Shown one piece after another: positions 1 through 6,923 of a stretch of 10,803 nt of DNA. Source of the DNA: CAYNNP01 sp964398215. GTDB taxonomy: Bacteria; Planctomycetota; Planctomycetia; Pirellulales; Pirellulaceae. The stretch spans positions 1 to 10,803 of the forward strand of contig CAYNNP010000223.1 of the NCBI GenBank assembly GCA_964398215.1, written 5' to 3'. The stretch's first letter is position 1, and every line of letters starts with the position of its first letter. The translations under genes and the position numbers were made by a program. The notes below the pieces were generated by a model. It saw nothing but the letters and a program-made list of their open reading frames with translations, was not told the origin of the DNA and did no database searches.

Positions 1-334
1 TGGGCCAAGCAGTTGTGGGTAAAGACAAGTGCGTTAGCATGGGGTTCGACGCATTGCACCACCCTTCGTTTTTTCCGTCCTTCATCGCCGCCGCCAGCGG
101 CGGCGGCGATGCCAGCGCAATTTGTCGTGTTGAACAATTCACTAACTCCGCAATAACACACGCCAAAACTCACGCATTGGGTTACCGTTTCTTTAGGCAT
201 CTCAGCTTGAAAAAGTGATTTGCCCTGGAACATTCACACACGTACTTGTGTCTGGGTCTTGCGTACAATAATTGGCTTACCATTCTTGCACCTTCTGTTT
301 GATCGTTTCGAGAATCAAGAAATACTGATTGCAA
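1..334. other. Non-coding region upstream of pncB
   Basis: No convincing gene is visible here. The open frames are short, have no recognisable domain or ribosome site, and run over the hairpin at 84-110. A TACAAT sequence at 264-269 could serve as a -10 box for pncB, about 65 bases before its ATG, but no good -35 box lies at the right distance, so this is only a hint. The bases just before the pncB start are purine-rich (around 311-322) without a real Shine-Dalgarno sequence. Confidence 0.5.
84..110. repeat. Perfect 12-bp GC-rich inverted repeat (hairpin)
   Basis: ATCGCCGCCGCC at 84-95 pairs exactly with GGCGGCGGCGAT at 99-110 around a three-base AGC loop. A 12-bp stem of almost pure G and C would be extremely stable in RNA or single-stranded DNA. 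No T-run follows it on either strand; the plus strand has a T-run (69-74) before it, so it is not a textbook intrinsic terminator. It could still end transcription of a gene lying to the left of the window, or be an intergenic palindromic repeat. Confidence 0.75.
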
Positions 335-1786
335 ATGCCGAATGCTATTGATGCTGCTTCGCTTTCGTTGCTGACTGACCTGTACCAGATAACCATGGGA
401 TACGGTTACTGGAAAAACAAGATGCACGAGCGGCGGTCAGTGTTTCACCTCTTTTTTCGCCGCCCTCCCTTTGGCGGTCAATACGCGATCGCAGCTGGCC
501 TGGAGCCGGCTGTCCAATGGCTGACAGACTTTAAAATTACAGACGACGATGCAAGCTATCTGAAAACTCTGGTCGGTAACGATGGACAGCCTTTGTTTTC
601 AAATGAATTCATTGCGGCCATTACGGGCATGCAACTCAATCTTGATATCGACGCGATCCCGGAAGGCACCGTTGTTTTTGCTCATGAACCGCTGCTTCGA
701 GTCACCGGCCCGCTATGGCAATGTCAGTGGGTCGAAACAGCCCTGTTGAACATCATCAACTTTCAAACTTTGATCGCAACGAAATCGTCCCGCGTTTGTG
801 ATGCGGCGCGGGGAGAACCTGTGCTAGAGTTTGGTTTGCGAAGAGCACAAGGAATTGATGGTGCGCTGGCAGCATCCCGTGCCTCGTACATCGGCGGATG
901 CTCAGCGACTAGCAATGTTTTGGCCGGACGAATGTTTGACATCCCGGTCAAAGGGACTCACGCGCATAGCTGGGTGATGTCATTTGACGATGAAGCCAGT
1001 GCATTCAATGCCTACGCTGATGCGATGCCCAACAATTGTGTTTTTCTGGTCGACACGTACGACACGATCGAAGGCGTACGGCGCGCTATCGAAGTGGGAA
1101 ACCGGCTGCGTGAACAGGGGCACGAAATGGTGGGTGTGCGATTGGATTCTGGAGACCTTGCTGAGTTGAGTATCGGAGCGAGAAAACTCTTGGACGAAGC
1201 CGGTTTTGCCGATGCTGTGATCGTCGCCAGCAACGACTTGGACGAACAGGAAATCGAAAAGCTGAAATCCCGAGGAGCCACAATCGCTGTCTGGGGAGTT
1301 GGCACCAATCTGGTAACGGCCCGCGATCAGCCAGCCCTTGGCGGTGTCTACAAATTGGCCGCTATCGAAAACGATCAAGGAGAATGGCTACCACGAATCA
1401 AACTTTCCGAATTGCCAATCAAAACATCGACGCCTGGAATCCTTCAAGTCAAAAGGTTCTTTCAAGATCATCAAATGATTGGCGATGTCATCTATAGCGA
1501 GTTGCTGGCGGCACCCGAGTCAAGCGCGGTAGCGTTTGATGGTAGCGGCTCGTTGGACTTCGCCGATTCAACTTCCCAGCTGGATATGCTGGTACCGGTC
1601 ATTCGTGACGGAAAAGTCGTCTATGATCAGCCGAGCATTCATGCAATTCGCGATCGGGCCGCAGAGCAACGCGCCACATTGCCACCGGGTAGCCGGAAGC
1701 TGGCGGGCGGCGAATCCTATCCCGTTGGGTTGGAGGAATCGTTGTCGAATCAAAAGTTGGATTTGATTCGCGCCGCCCGAGAGTAG
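335..1786 (+). CDS. pncB: Nicotinate phosphoribosyltransferase
   Basis: A 483-residue cytoplasmic enzyme that joins nicotinate to PRPP, with ATP hydrolysis, to give nicotinate mononucleotide: the entry step of NAD salvage (Preiss-Handler pathway). The N-terminus (LLTDLYQITMGYGYWKN, about residues 12-28) and the FHLFFRRPPFGG stretch (37-48) are typical of the long NAPRTase type found in Gram-positives and eukaryotes rather than the shorter E. coli type. KGTHAHSWVMSF (206-217) contains the histidine that is phosphorylated in this family, and VRLDSGDL (268-275) is the conserved phosphoribosyl/nicotinate-binding strand. Length is normal for the long type. ATG at 335 is preferred; an in-frame TTG two codons earlier is possible. 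There is no clear Shine-Dalgarno sequence. The gene stands alone and converges on the DUF1598 gene. Family assignment is very secure. Confidence 0.96.
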   Translation: MPNAIDAASLSLLTDLYQITMGYGYWKNKMHERRSVFHLFFRRPPFGGQYAIAAGLEPAVQWLTDFKITDDDASYLKTLVGNDGQPLFSNEFIAAITGMQLNLDIDAIPEGTVVFAHEPLLRVTGPLWQCQWVETALLNIINFQTLIATKSSRVCDAARGEPVLEFGLRRAQGIDGALAASRASYIGGCSATSNVLAGRMFDIPVKGTHAHSWVMSFDDEASAFNAYADAMPNNCVFLVDTYDTIEGVRRAIEVGNRLREQGHEMVGVRLDSGDLAELSIGARKLLDEAGFADAVIVASNDLDEQEIEKLKSRGATIAVWGVGTNLVTARDQPALGGVYKLAAIENDQGEWLPRIKLSELPIKTSTPGILQVKRFFQDHQMIGDVIYSELLAAPESSAVAFDGSGSLDFADSTSQLDMLVPVIRDGKVVYDQPSIHAIRDRAAEQRATLPPGSRKLAGGESYPVGLEESLSNQKLDLIRAARE

Positions 1787-1802
1787 CTGAGGACCGCGCA
1801 AC

Positions 1803-1835
1803 AAAAAACGACTCACTTTAAAAGCAAGTCGTTTT
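1803..1835. terminator. Probable bidirectional intrinsic terminator between pncB and the DUF1598 gene
   Basis: AAAACGACT at 1805-1813 pairs with AGTCGTTTT at 1827-1835 around a 13-base loop. The left arm starts in a run of six A (1803-1808) and the right arm ends in four T (1832-1835), so the structure has a hairpin plus U-tract in both reading directions. It begins 16 bases after the pncB stop and ends 29 bases from the stop of the convergent gene, which is where a shared terminator is expected. The stem is AT-rich and the loop large, so it may be only moderately efficient. Confidence 0.6.
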
Positions 1836-1864
1836 GAGCGTTTAAGAATGCTGGATCGTTCCGA

Positions 1865-3277
1865 TCAATCCCACCACCACTGTCCGTCTGCCAACTTGGA
1901 AGGCCCTGCGGACTGTTTTACTTTGTTGTTCACGCCTGTTGTGTCGACCTGCAAAGTTCCCTTTTGCAGTGCTTTGCGTGGACTCACATGAACGCCTCCA
2001 CCAAGAGGTGTCATCAATGTATTTCCTCGCCAAATGGCGTTCACAGCAGTTTCAACTTGCTCTGGTGCTGTATGAGTTTGAACTTCATAAGCAGTTTCAT
2101 CGCCGAAGACCTGCATCGCCCAACCGGCTTGCCCATAAAAGTCTTCCTGTTGGATGTAGGCCGCCGCAATGCTGACGTTCATCAATTGGCGTAATTCAGC
2201 ATAGATGCGAACACGATCTGCGATGTCGTTGTATTTATCGGTGAACTCTTGACAGAACGCTTGGCTAGCTTTGTTGACACGCCCAGAAGCAGTCCGTCGA
2301 CCGCCCGCTACACGCTCGTTGGCACCAACCAATTCGATTCCACGTTCGTTGATCTTCATCGCCATTCCGTCTTCGCTGACAGAAACACCATCGTAGCGAG
2401 GCTGAAAGTACCAACGCTCCATTGCGTTTGCTGCAACAGTATTTGGATTTGCACGCTCAACGTAACTTTTCATTCGCATGGGAAGTCGTTCCAGCCCAAT
2501 CCCAGCCAACTTCATCCGATAGTCAGCTTCGACTAAAACGCGTGCGAAGTTGGTTGTGTCAGGCACACCACGGAAAGTAACGGTTTGCAATCCAAGATTA
2601 TCCTTCAGTCCCTTTGCCAAGCGAGCAGCATCGTTGGGACGCAATCGTCCGCGCACCGATGCCAAAAACTGCTGCATTCGCTGCAAGCCTTCTTGGGTTG
2701 GGTCAATCGAAACACTGATAACATTGGTTGGGTTTGCGTCTGGACCGAATGCTCGAAGTGCAGTGACCATGTCTTCGGTCAATACAACGGGCTTTCCGGT
2801 CACGATGCCAACAAGACGACCTGCCGGATCAGCAACAACACCTTCGGAGGGGCCTGCGATCACAATGTCGTTTGTGTCTGGATAAAAGAATACGTAGTCG
2901 AGGGAAGTCAATCCAGCCAAACTTTGCATGTCTTGTGTTATGGGTTGACCAGCAGCAAGCTGTGCGTCAATCGCTGCTTCCAACCGGTTCAGTGAAACCT
3001 TGCGAAGTTCACTCGGGCGAGTCAAATCGCTTTTGTTCATCGTTGCACGAGCTGCCAACAATCTTTGCTGGGCGACACGTGGGTCGAATTGACGAACGCC
3101 AAGCACACCTTTCGCATCGATATCGATACCGCCGATTGGGTTACCAAAATTGGTACCGCCGCCGCCTCCACCACCGCCGGCTTGCCCCATTGCGGTTGTG
3201 GCCGAAGTTGCAAAGATCGAACATGCCATCAACATGGCAAGCTTGGAAAGGCTGACAAAGAGCTTTGAAAGTTTCAT
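1865..3277 (-). CDS. Secreted DUF1598-family protein
   Basis: A 470-residue protein that resembles the DUF1598 family, which I know essentially only from planctomycetes and which has no established function. Residues 1-32 form a signal peptide: basic start (MKLSK), hydrophobic core, and a likely cleavage after AMGQ; a lipobox-like LMAC at 16-19 is a weaker alternative. The mature protein starts with a run of eight glycines (34-41) and a disordered linker. The body holds the family's recognisable pieces: a leading helical part (about 65-110), SLAGLTSLDYVFFYPDTNDIVIAGPSEG-like sequence (about 122-150), and an SIDPTQEGLQRMQQF stretch (about 209-223), followed by a C-terminal half with the YFQPRYDGVSVSEDGMAMKI-like segment. 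No catalytic motif is recognisable. It is separated from regA by a strong terminator, so it should have its own promoter between 3278 and 3387. The start codon is the ATG before the signal peptide. Confidence 0.88.
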   Translation of the reverse strand: MKLSKLFVSLSKLAMLMACSIFATSATTAMGQAGGGGGGGGTNFGNPIGGIDIDAKGVLGVRQFDPRVAQQRLLAARATMNKSDLTRPSELRKVSLNRLEAAIDAQLAAGQPITQDMQSLAGLTSLDYVFFYPDTNDIVIAGPSEGVVADPAGRLVGIVTGKPVVLTEDMVTALRAFGPDANPTNVISVSIDPTQEGLQRMQQFLASVRGRLRPNDAARLAKGLKDNLGLQTVTFRGVPDTTNFARVLVEADYRMKLAGIGLERLPMRMKSYVERANPNTVAANAMERWYFQPRYDGVSVSEDGMAMKINERGIELVGANERVAGGRRTASGRVNKASQAFCQEFTDKYNDIADRVRIYAELRQLMNVSIAAAYIQQEDFYGQAGWAMQVFGDETAYEVQTHTAPEQVETAVNAIWRGNTLMTPLGGGVHVSPRKALQKGTLQVDTTGVNNKVKQSAGPSKLADGQWWWD

Positions 3278-3348
3278 GGCTGACAGATAAGAGAGAAGCG
3301 TTGAAGCTAGGAAACCCTAAGGTTTGGGCGGTTCAGGGTGGTAGAGAT

Positions 3349-3355
3349 ACCTCCT
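3349..3355 (-). promoter_or_regulatory. Orphan perfect Shine-Dalgarno-like AGGAGGT in the leader of the DUF1598 gene
   Basis: Read on the minus strand, AGGAGGT lies about 72 bases before the ATG of the DUF1598 gene. No ATG, GTG or TTG follows it within the normal 4-12 bases, so it does not start an obvious leader peptide. The true start has no Shine-Dalgarno sequence next to it. A small hairpin, AAACC with GGTTT (3311-3324), lies between the two. The sequence may be chance, or part of a folded leader. Confidence 0.3.
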
Positions 3356-3387
3356 GAAGTTTAGTTGACGATCTAGCAAGTCACAAC

Positions 3388-3431
3388 AAAAATCCAGCTT
3401 TCCGGAGCCTCAGTGCTGGGGAGCTGGATTT
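3388..3431 (-). terminator. Intrinsic terminator downstream of the response regulator
   Basis: On the minus strand the arm AAATCCAGCT (3431-3422) pairs perfectly over 10 bp with AGCTGGATTT (3399-3390). The stem continues inward with partly wobble pairs (3416-3421 with 3400-3405). The descending arm runs into TTTTTGTTG (complement of 3392-3384). This is a textbook Rho-independent terminator about 80 bases after the stop codon of the regulator gene. It separates that transcription unit from the DUF1598 gene. Confidence 0.8.
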
Positions 3432-3509
3432 GCTGCACACTTGCCCCGCAAAACCCGTTTTTGCCGTAAAACGTGCGTGTACAATCGTCAAATTCGGGCG
3501 AAGTCGACG

Positions 3510-4136
3510 CTATTCTGCGTCGCCATCCTCGGGGGCGTCTGGCACAACCGGATCTTCTGGAGCACGTTTGCGTAGCTTTCTTTGCAAACTTCGGCGATGG
3601 ATCCCCAATCTGCGAGCCGCCTCGCTGATGTTTCCGCCGCAATCCGACAACACACGGTGAATGTGTTCCCACTCGTTCCTGGCAAGCGAAGGTGCTGGAA
3701 ACGCGATCGCCCCCTCCGGGACACTTGGTTCATCACCACGGATGAACGCGGACAAAATATCATCCGCGTCAGCTGGCTTACTTAGAAAGTTCACAGCTCC
3801 AGCCCGAACAGCATCAATTGATGTAGGGATGCTGCCAAAGCCCGATAGCATGATGACGCGAGTATTTGGCTTGATCTGCAAAAGTGCGCGAAGCAGCTCC
3901 AAACCGCTTTTGCCTGGCATCCGCAAATCTAACACCGCCAAATCGGTAGGGCGTTGGCGAAAGACATCAAGAGCTTCGTCGTAATCGCCCGCAGACTCAA
4001 CCCGAAAACCACGCTGCTGCATGGCCATCGAAAGCCGTTCGCGAAGCACAAATGTATCATCAACCAACAGAATACTATTGGCACCCACAACTGCAGCGTT
4101 GTAGACGGGAGGACGTTCGTCAGTCGTTTCGTTCAT
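3510..4136 (-). CDS. regA: RegA/PrrA/ActR-type response regulator with Fis-like DNA-binding domain
   Basis: A 208-residue two-component regulator. The receiver domain (about 20-133) has the acidic pocket D26-D27, phosphoacceptor D70 in LAVLDLRMPG, the switch residue S98, and K120 within SKPADADDI, a sequence typical of RegA-class receivers. A proline-containing linker (about 134-152) leads to a Fis-type helix-turn-helix, NEWEHIHRVL...GGNISEAARRLGIHRRSLQRKLRKR (about 154-191), close to the RegA/PrrA/ActR output domain. In proteobacteria this regulator controls redox-dependent energy, carbon and nitrogen metabolism; the regulon here is unknown. An acidic, proline-containing tail (192-208) follows. 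ATG at 4136 is chosen because a purine-rich AAAAAGAAA lies just before it; ATG at 4142 is nearly as good. The frame is open up to a TTG at 4220, which would add a Cys-containing extension lacking family similarity. The partner kinase is encoded 193 bases upstream. Confidence 0.92.
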   Translation of the reverse strand: MNETTDERPPVYNAAVVGANSILLVDDTFVLRERLSMAMQQRGFRVESAGDYDEALDVFRQRPTDLAVLDLRMPGKSGLELLRALLQIKPNTRVIMLSGFGSIPTSIDAVRAGAVNFLSKPADADDILSAFIRGDEPSVPEGAIAFPAPSLARNEWEHIHRVLSDCGGNISEAARRLGIHRRSLQRKLRKRAPEDPVVPDAPEDGDAE

Positions 4137-4289
4137 GATCATTTCTTTTTCGCATGCGATAGGTTGGCGGCACCCGCACGCCTTCCATTGTACCGTGATC
4201 AATCGAATTGGCGATTGCAAATTTCAGCAACTTCACTTTCCTGTCTGATTCCAGATTGCCCACAGCACATTCTGCATGATGAATTCCGC

Positions 4290-4310
4290 TATCTGACGGG
4301 CCGTCTGATA
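4290..4310. promoter_or_regulatory. 21-bp near-perfect palindrome in the regB-regA gap (possible operator)
   Basis: TATCTGACGG (4290-4299) and CCGTCTGATA (4301-4310) are inverted copies with a single central G and one symmetric T-T mismatch; nine of ten positions pair. The site lies 20 bases after the kinase stop and about 150 bases before the regulator start. No T-run follows on the transcribed minus strand, so it is not a terminator. Its symmetry and one-base spacing fit a dimeric DNA-binding protein or a short hairpin in the message. Which protein binds it, if any, cannot be told from the sequence. Confidence 0.45.
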
Positions 4311-4329
4311 AGTCATCAATGGCGATTTT

Positions 4330-5742
4330 TTAATCAATCAATCTGGTATTGGGTGGCGTTTGGTCGCTTAGCGGCAAAGTAACGATCGCGATCGTGCCAG
4401 AACCGACTTCTGAGCGAAACTCGATATCACCCCCCAAACGCGAAATCACATTTCGCGACAGAAATAGCCCCAAGCCGATTCCTCGACCAGGTTCCTTTGT
4501 CGTGAAAAACGGATCGCCCACACGCCCCAGCACTTCGGTGCTCATTCCACTACCGGTATCCGTTACGCTCAAACGAAATTTGCCGCCGCTGAGTTCCGGT
4601 TTGACTTTGACATGCGCGTTTTGGTCGCCCGCATCAAGACCGTTGTGAATCAAATTTCGAATCGCCTGAGCAACGGCTTCTTGTGGCAACCAAAGAGGTT
4701 GGCTTTCAACATCCGCTGGGCCATCAATCACATCGACCCGGTGCGGGTCTCGCACTCCATCAAGTGTCGCATCGATCAACTCACCAATGGTAGTCTTGTT
4801 CCACTGCTGAGCCATTGAGTCCCCAGCTGCCGATCGCATTCGCTGCAAGATCTGGCGGCACATTTCTAATTGCGATTCGATCAAATCCAAATCATGTTTA
4901 ACACTATCGGGTTGTGGGACGTCTTGTAGGTGCGTTGCTAACTCGCGTACGACGACGTCAATCGTTGAAAGCGGTGTCGCCAATTCATGCGCCGCGCCAG
5001 CTGCCAAAGTCGTCAGCCCCTCCAATCGTCTGTTCGCAGCATTGGCTGCTTGAGTGTGTCGCAACTGAACTTGCTGCTCGTGCAATTCACCCGATGTTCG
5101 TGTGACGTAATAGGTGACAACTGTCGCGCACGTTGCAAACGCCAACATTTGCCCAACGATTCGAAGCTCGTGATTGGGTACAGACGTCAAATCGCCAAGC
5201 CCTTGGACTGGCACAAAGTAAAACAATAGGTACGTGTAACCCGCCACCGCCAACAAGGTTAAAGACCAGGTGAATTTGGGTCGAATCATCATGCTGCCGA
5301 CCGCAAGATTCACAAAGTAAAAAAATGCGAACGGATTGTTAGCACCGCCACTGAAATACAACATCGCCGTTAGTGTCACCAAATCCAACAGCATCAGCGC
5401 CAATGAAACGGAATGAGTCACGCTTGGTTGCTCGCTCGCCACCGCAGCTTGGGGATCACTATTCGCTACCTCCGGCGCTTGATCCGGCATCGCACTACGT
5501 AGCCAGATTCCGTAAACGACATTGGTTGCCGCGGTAAGCCCGACCAACAAGCACAAGGGACCGAACGCGACTTCGATTTGCGTTAGAAACGAAGTCGCGA
5601 TAATTGTCATCAATTGCCCTGCGACGGCTAACCAGCGCAAATGCAGCAACCAAGTTGATGAACCCAGTCTTGCGGGCGCAATCAACGAGATTTTTCGATT
5701 GTCTCCGTTAGGTCGCACGGCGTTCTTTTGTACGAGAACCAA
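4330..5742 (-). CDS. regB: RegB/PrrB/ActS-type redox-sensing membrane histidine kinase
   Basis: A 470-residue inner-membrane sensor kinase, partner of the regulator that follows. About six membrane segments can be seen (roughly 34-52, 58-80, 112-131, 137-153, 157-178, 194-213). The loop before the fourth contains GGANNPF (132-138), matching the GGxxNPF ubiquinone-site motif of RegB. The H-box LAAGAAHELATPLSTI places the phosphorylated histidine at H252. SQLEMCRQILQRM (290-302) puts C295 where RegB has its redox-active cysteine. The ATPase domain has an N-box (NLIHNGLDAG, N367), DTGSGM (395-400) and an F/G2 region DPFFTTKEPGRGIGLGLFLS (410-429). Residues 82-110 form a hydrophilic Pro/Ala/Ser/Gln-rich loop between segments 2 and 3. 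The only start codon before the first membrane segment is TTG at 5742, since a stop lies at 5764-5766 and the first ATG is inside that segment. No Shine-Dalgarno sequence is visible. It lies 57 bases after the upstream small protein, on the same strand. Confidence 0.92.
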   Translation of the reverse strand: MVLVQKNAVRPNGDNRKISLIAPARLGSSTWLLHLRWLAVAGQLMTIIATSFLTQIEVAFGPLCLLVGLTAATNVVYGIWLRSAMPDQAPEVANSDPQAAVASEQPSVTHSVSLALMLLDLVTLTAMLYFSGGANNPFAFFYFVNLAVGSMMIRPKFTWSLTLLAVAGYTYLLFYFVPVQGLGDLTSVPNHELRIVGQMLAFATCATVVTYYVTRTSGELHEQQVQLRHTQAANAANRRLEGLTTLAAGAAHELATPLSTIDVVVRELATHLQDVPQPDSVKHDLDLIESQLEMCRQILQRMRSAAGDSMAQQWNKTTIGELIDATLDGVRDPHRVDVIDGPADVESQPLWLPQEAVAQAIRNLIHNGLDAGDQNAHVKVKPELSGGKFRLSVTDTGSGMSTEVLGRVGDPFFTTKEPGRGIGLGLFLSRNVISRLGGDIEFRSEVGSGTIAIVTLPLSDQTPPNTRLID

Positions 5743-5799
5743 TGATTCGTGTGCCGAATCACTTCATTTGATCAACAGCGAACAAGGCGTGGTTGATGG

Positions 5800-6291
5800 T
5801 CACGGATTGTTCAACAACACTAAGTAATTCCACTGAATCGTCCCGCTAGCCAACTCGGCCGGAAAAACACGAATCTGATCGCCAACTTCGATTTGAGTGT
5901 CGCGACCGGCTTGGAATGTCAACCGATCGCTCGCTGCGTAGGTGCTGCCCAACCATTGTGGTTGCGATTTTACTCGACAAGCATACTCAAACTTGAAACC
6001 TTTCGCGCCGCTAACTTCAACAGCTTGGGCGCTCAAGCTCCAGTGACTGACGCCAGCGGCACCAACCGCCAAAACCGTTGGCACACCACTAATGTCTTCG
6101 AGTGAAATTTGTTGAAGCGGCGCCGATGGTGGCCAAGGCTGATCCGCAGTGCCTTGGAGGCTACTGATTGAACCATCCATTCCCTGGATAAAAAACTGGT
6201 GATCGAATCGATCCGCATTCCACTGAAAACGCAAACGCATGCTCTGATCATGCAGCGCCAGTTCGATTGGTTCAGGCTTTGAAACAGTCAT
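5800..6291 (-). CDS. Uncharacterised 163-residue protein coupled to hisH
   Basis: I do not recognise the family. The product is soluble in appearance: no signal peptide or membrane segment, and a pattern of alternating hydrophobic residues suggesting mostly beta structure. Visible features are a basic/aromatic N-terminal part (MRLRFQWNADRFDHQFFIQG, 18-37), a Pro/Trp stretch QPWPPSAPLQQ (51-61), ISLEDISGVPTVLAVGAAGVSHW (62-84) and a C-terminal half with FKFEYACRVKSQPQWLGSTY (99-118). ATG at 6291 lies five bases after the hisH stop. A GTG at 6300 would overlap that stop as GTGA, and an ATG at 6315 would overlap hisH more deeply; all three are in frame. This tight packing indicates cotranscription and probably translational coupling with hisH. 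The kinase gene follows after 57 bases. The coding frame is intact, and I infer a real gene from its spacing and length. Confidence 0.72.
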   Translation of the reverse strand: MTVSKPEPIELALHDQSMRLRFQWNADRFDHQFFIQGMDGSISSLQGTADQPWPPSAPLQQISLEDISGVPTVLAVGAAGVSHWSLSAQAVEVSGAKGFKFEYACRVKSQPQWLGSTYAASDRLTFQAGRDTQIEVGDQIRVFPAELASGTIQWNYLVLLNNP

Positions 6292-6296
6292 CCGAG

Positions 6297-6923
6297 TCAC
6301 TTGGTGGCAGAGCAAGAAAGATTGTCAAACTGCTTCAATAATTCCAATCCAGCAGCTTGGCTCTTTTCTGGGTGGAACTGCGTCGCAAAAATATTGTCTT
6401 GCCAAATCATCGCACAAAAGTCGATGCCATAGTTGCAAGTCAACGCGACAACGTTGGGATCCGATGGCCGCACGTAATAGGAATGTACAAAGTAGTAATG
6501 AGTATCATCAGTCGTTCCGCTCAAGATGGAAGGTGAGGTTTTTTTGGTAACCGTATTCCAACCCATATGAGGCACCTTGAGCGATTTGTCTGGCAATTCG
6601 AACCGAACGACATCGCCTTTCAAGATCCCCAGTCCTTCGTGTTCGCCGTGCTCATAGCCCTTTTCGAACAACAATTGCAAACCCAAGCAAATCCCCAAGA
6701 ACGGTCGCCCCGAATTTGCGAAATCACGAATTGGGTCGGCTAGCGAGCGACGATTGATTTCAACCATCGCATCGCCAAAGGCACCAACGCCCGGCAAAAT
6801 CAGTTTCTCGGCGTCACGGATTTCTGATGGGTCCGAACTGATTTTCGCTGCACCACCAACGTGCTCGATCCCCTTCTGCACGCTGCGGAGGTTTCCCATT
6901 TGGTAGTCAACGATTGTGATCAT
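6297..6923 (-). CDS. hisH: Imidazole glycerol phosphate synthase, glutamine amidotransferase subunit
   Basis: A 208-residue cytoplasmic glutaminase. With HisF it forms the enzyme that turns PRFAR into imidazole glycerol phosphate and AICAR in histidine synthesis; HisH supplies the ammonia from glutamine. The class I amidotransferase triad is complete: C79 in FLGICLGLQLLF, H184 and E186 in ATQFHPEKSQ. The start ITIVDYQMGNLRSV, PGVGAFGDAM (44-53) and VPHMGWN (117-123) are HisH hallmarks. Length is normal. The ATG at 6923 precedes the conserved ITIVDY strand directly, so the start is secure. hisF is not in the window, in line with scattered his genes. hisH is the first gene of a minus-strand group with the unknown protein and the kinase/regulator pair, and diverges from the adenosine-kinase-like gene. 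Confidence 0.97.
   Translation of the reverse strand: MITIVDYQMGNLRSVQKGIEHVGGAAKISSDPSEIRDAEKLILPGVGAFGDAMVEINRRSLADPIRDFANSGRPFLGICLGLQLLFEKGYEHGEHEGLGILKGDVVRFELPDKSLKVPHMGWNTVTKKTSPSILSGTTDDTHYYFVHSYYVRPSDPNVVALTCNYGIDFCAMIWQDNIFATQFHPEKSQAAGLELLKQFDNLSCSATK

Noticed and set aside
15..218. Small plus-strand open frame of 67 codons at the left end
   Set aside because: It runs through the perfect GC hairpin, has no domain, no ribosome site and a composition unlike the real genes.
1939..3268. Several plus-strand open frames opposite the DUF1598 gene
   Set aside because: They are antisense shadows; the minus-strand frame has a signal peptide and family similarity over its full length.
4137..4220. 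N-terminal extension of the regulator with three cysteines, starting at TTG 4220
   Set aside because: The extension has no resemblance to RegA proteins, starts with TTG and lacks a ribosome site, while ATG at 4136 has a purine-rich stretch right before it.
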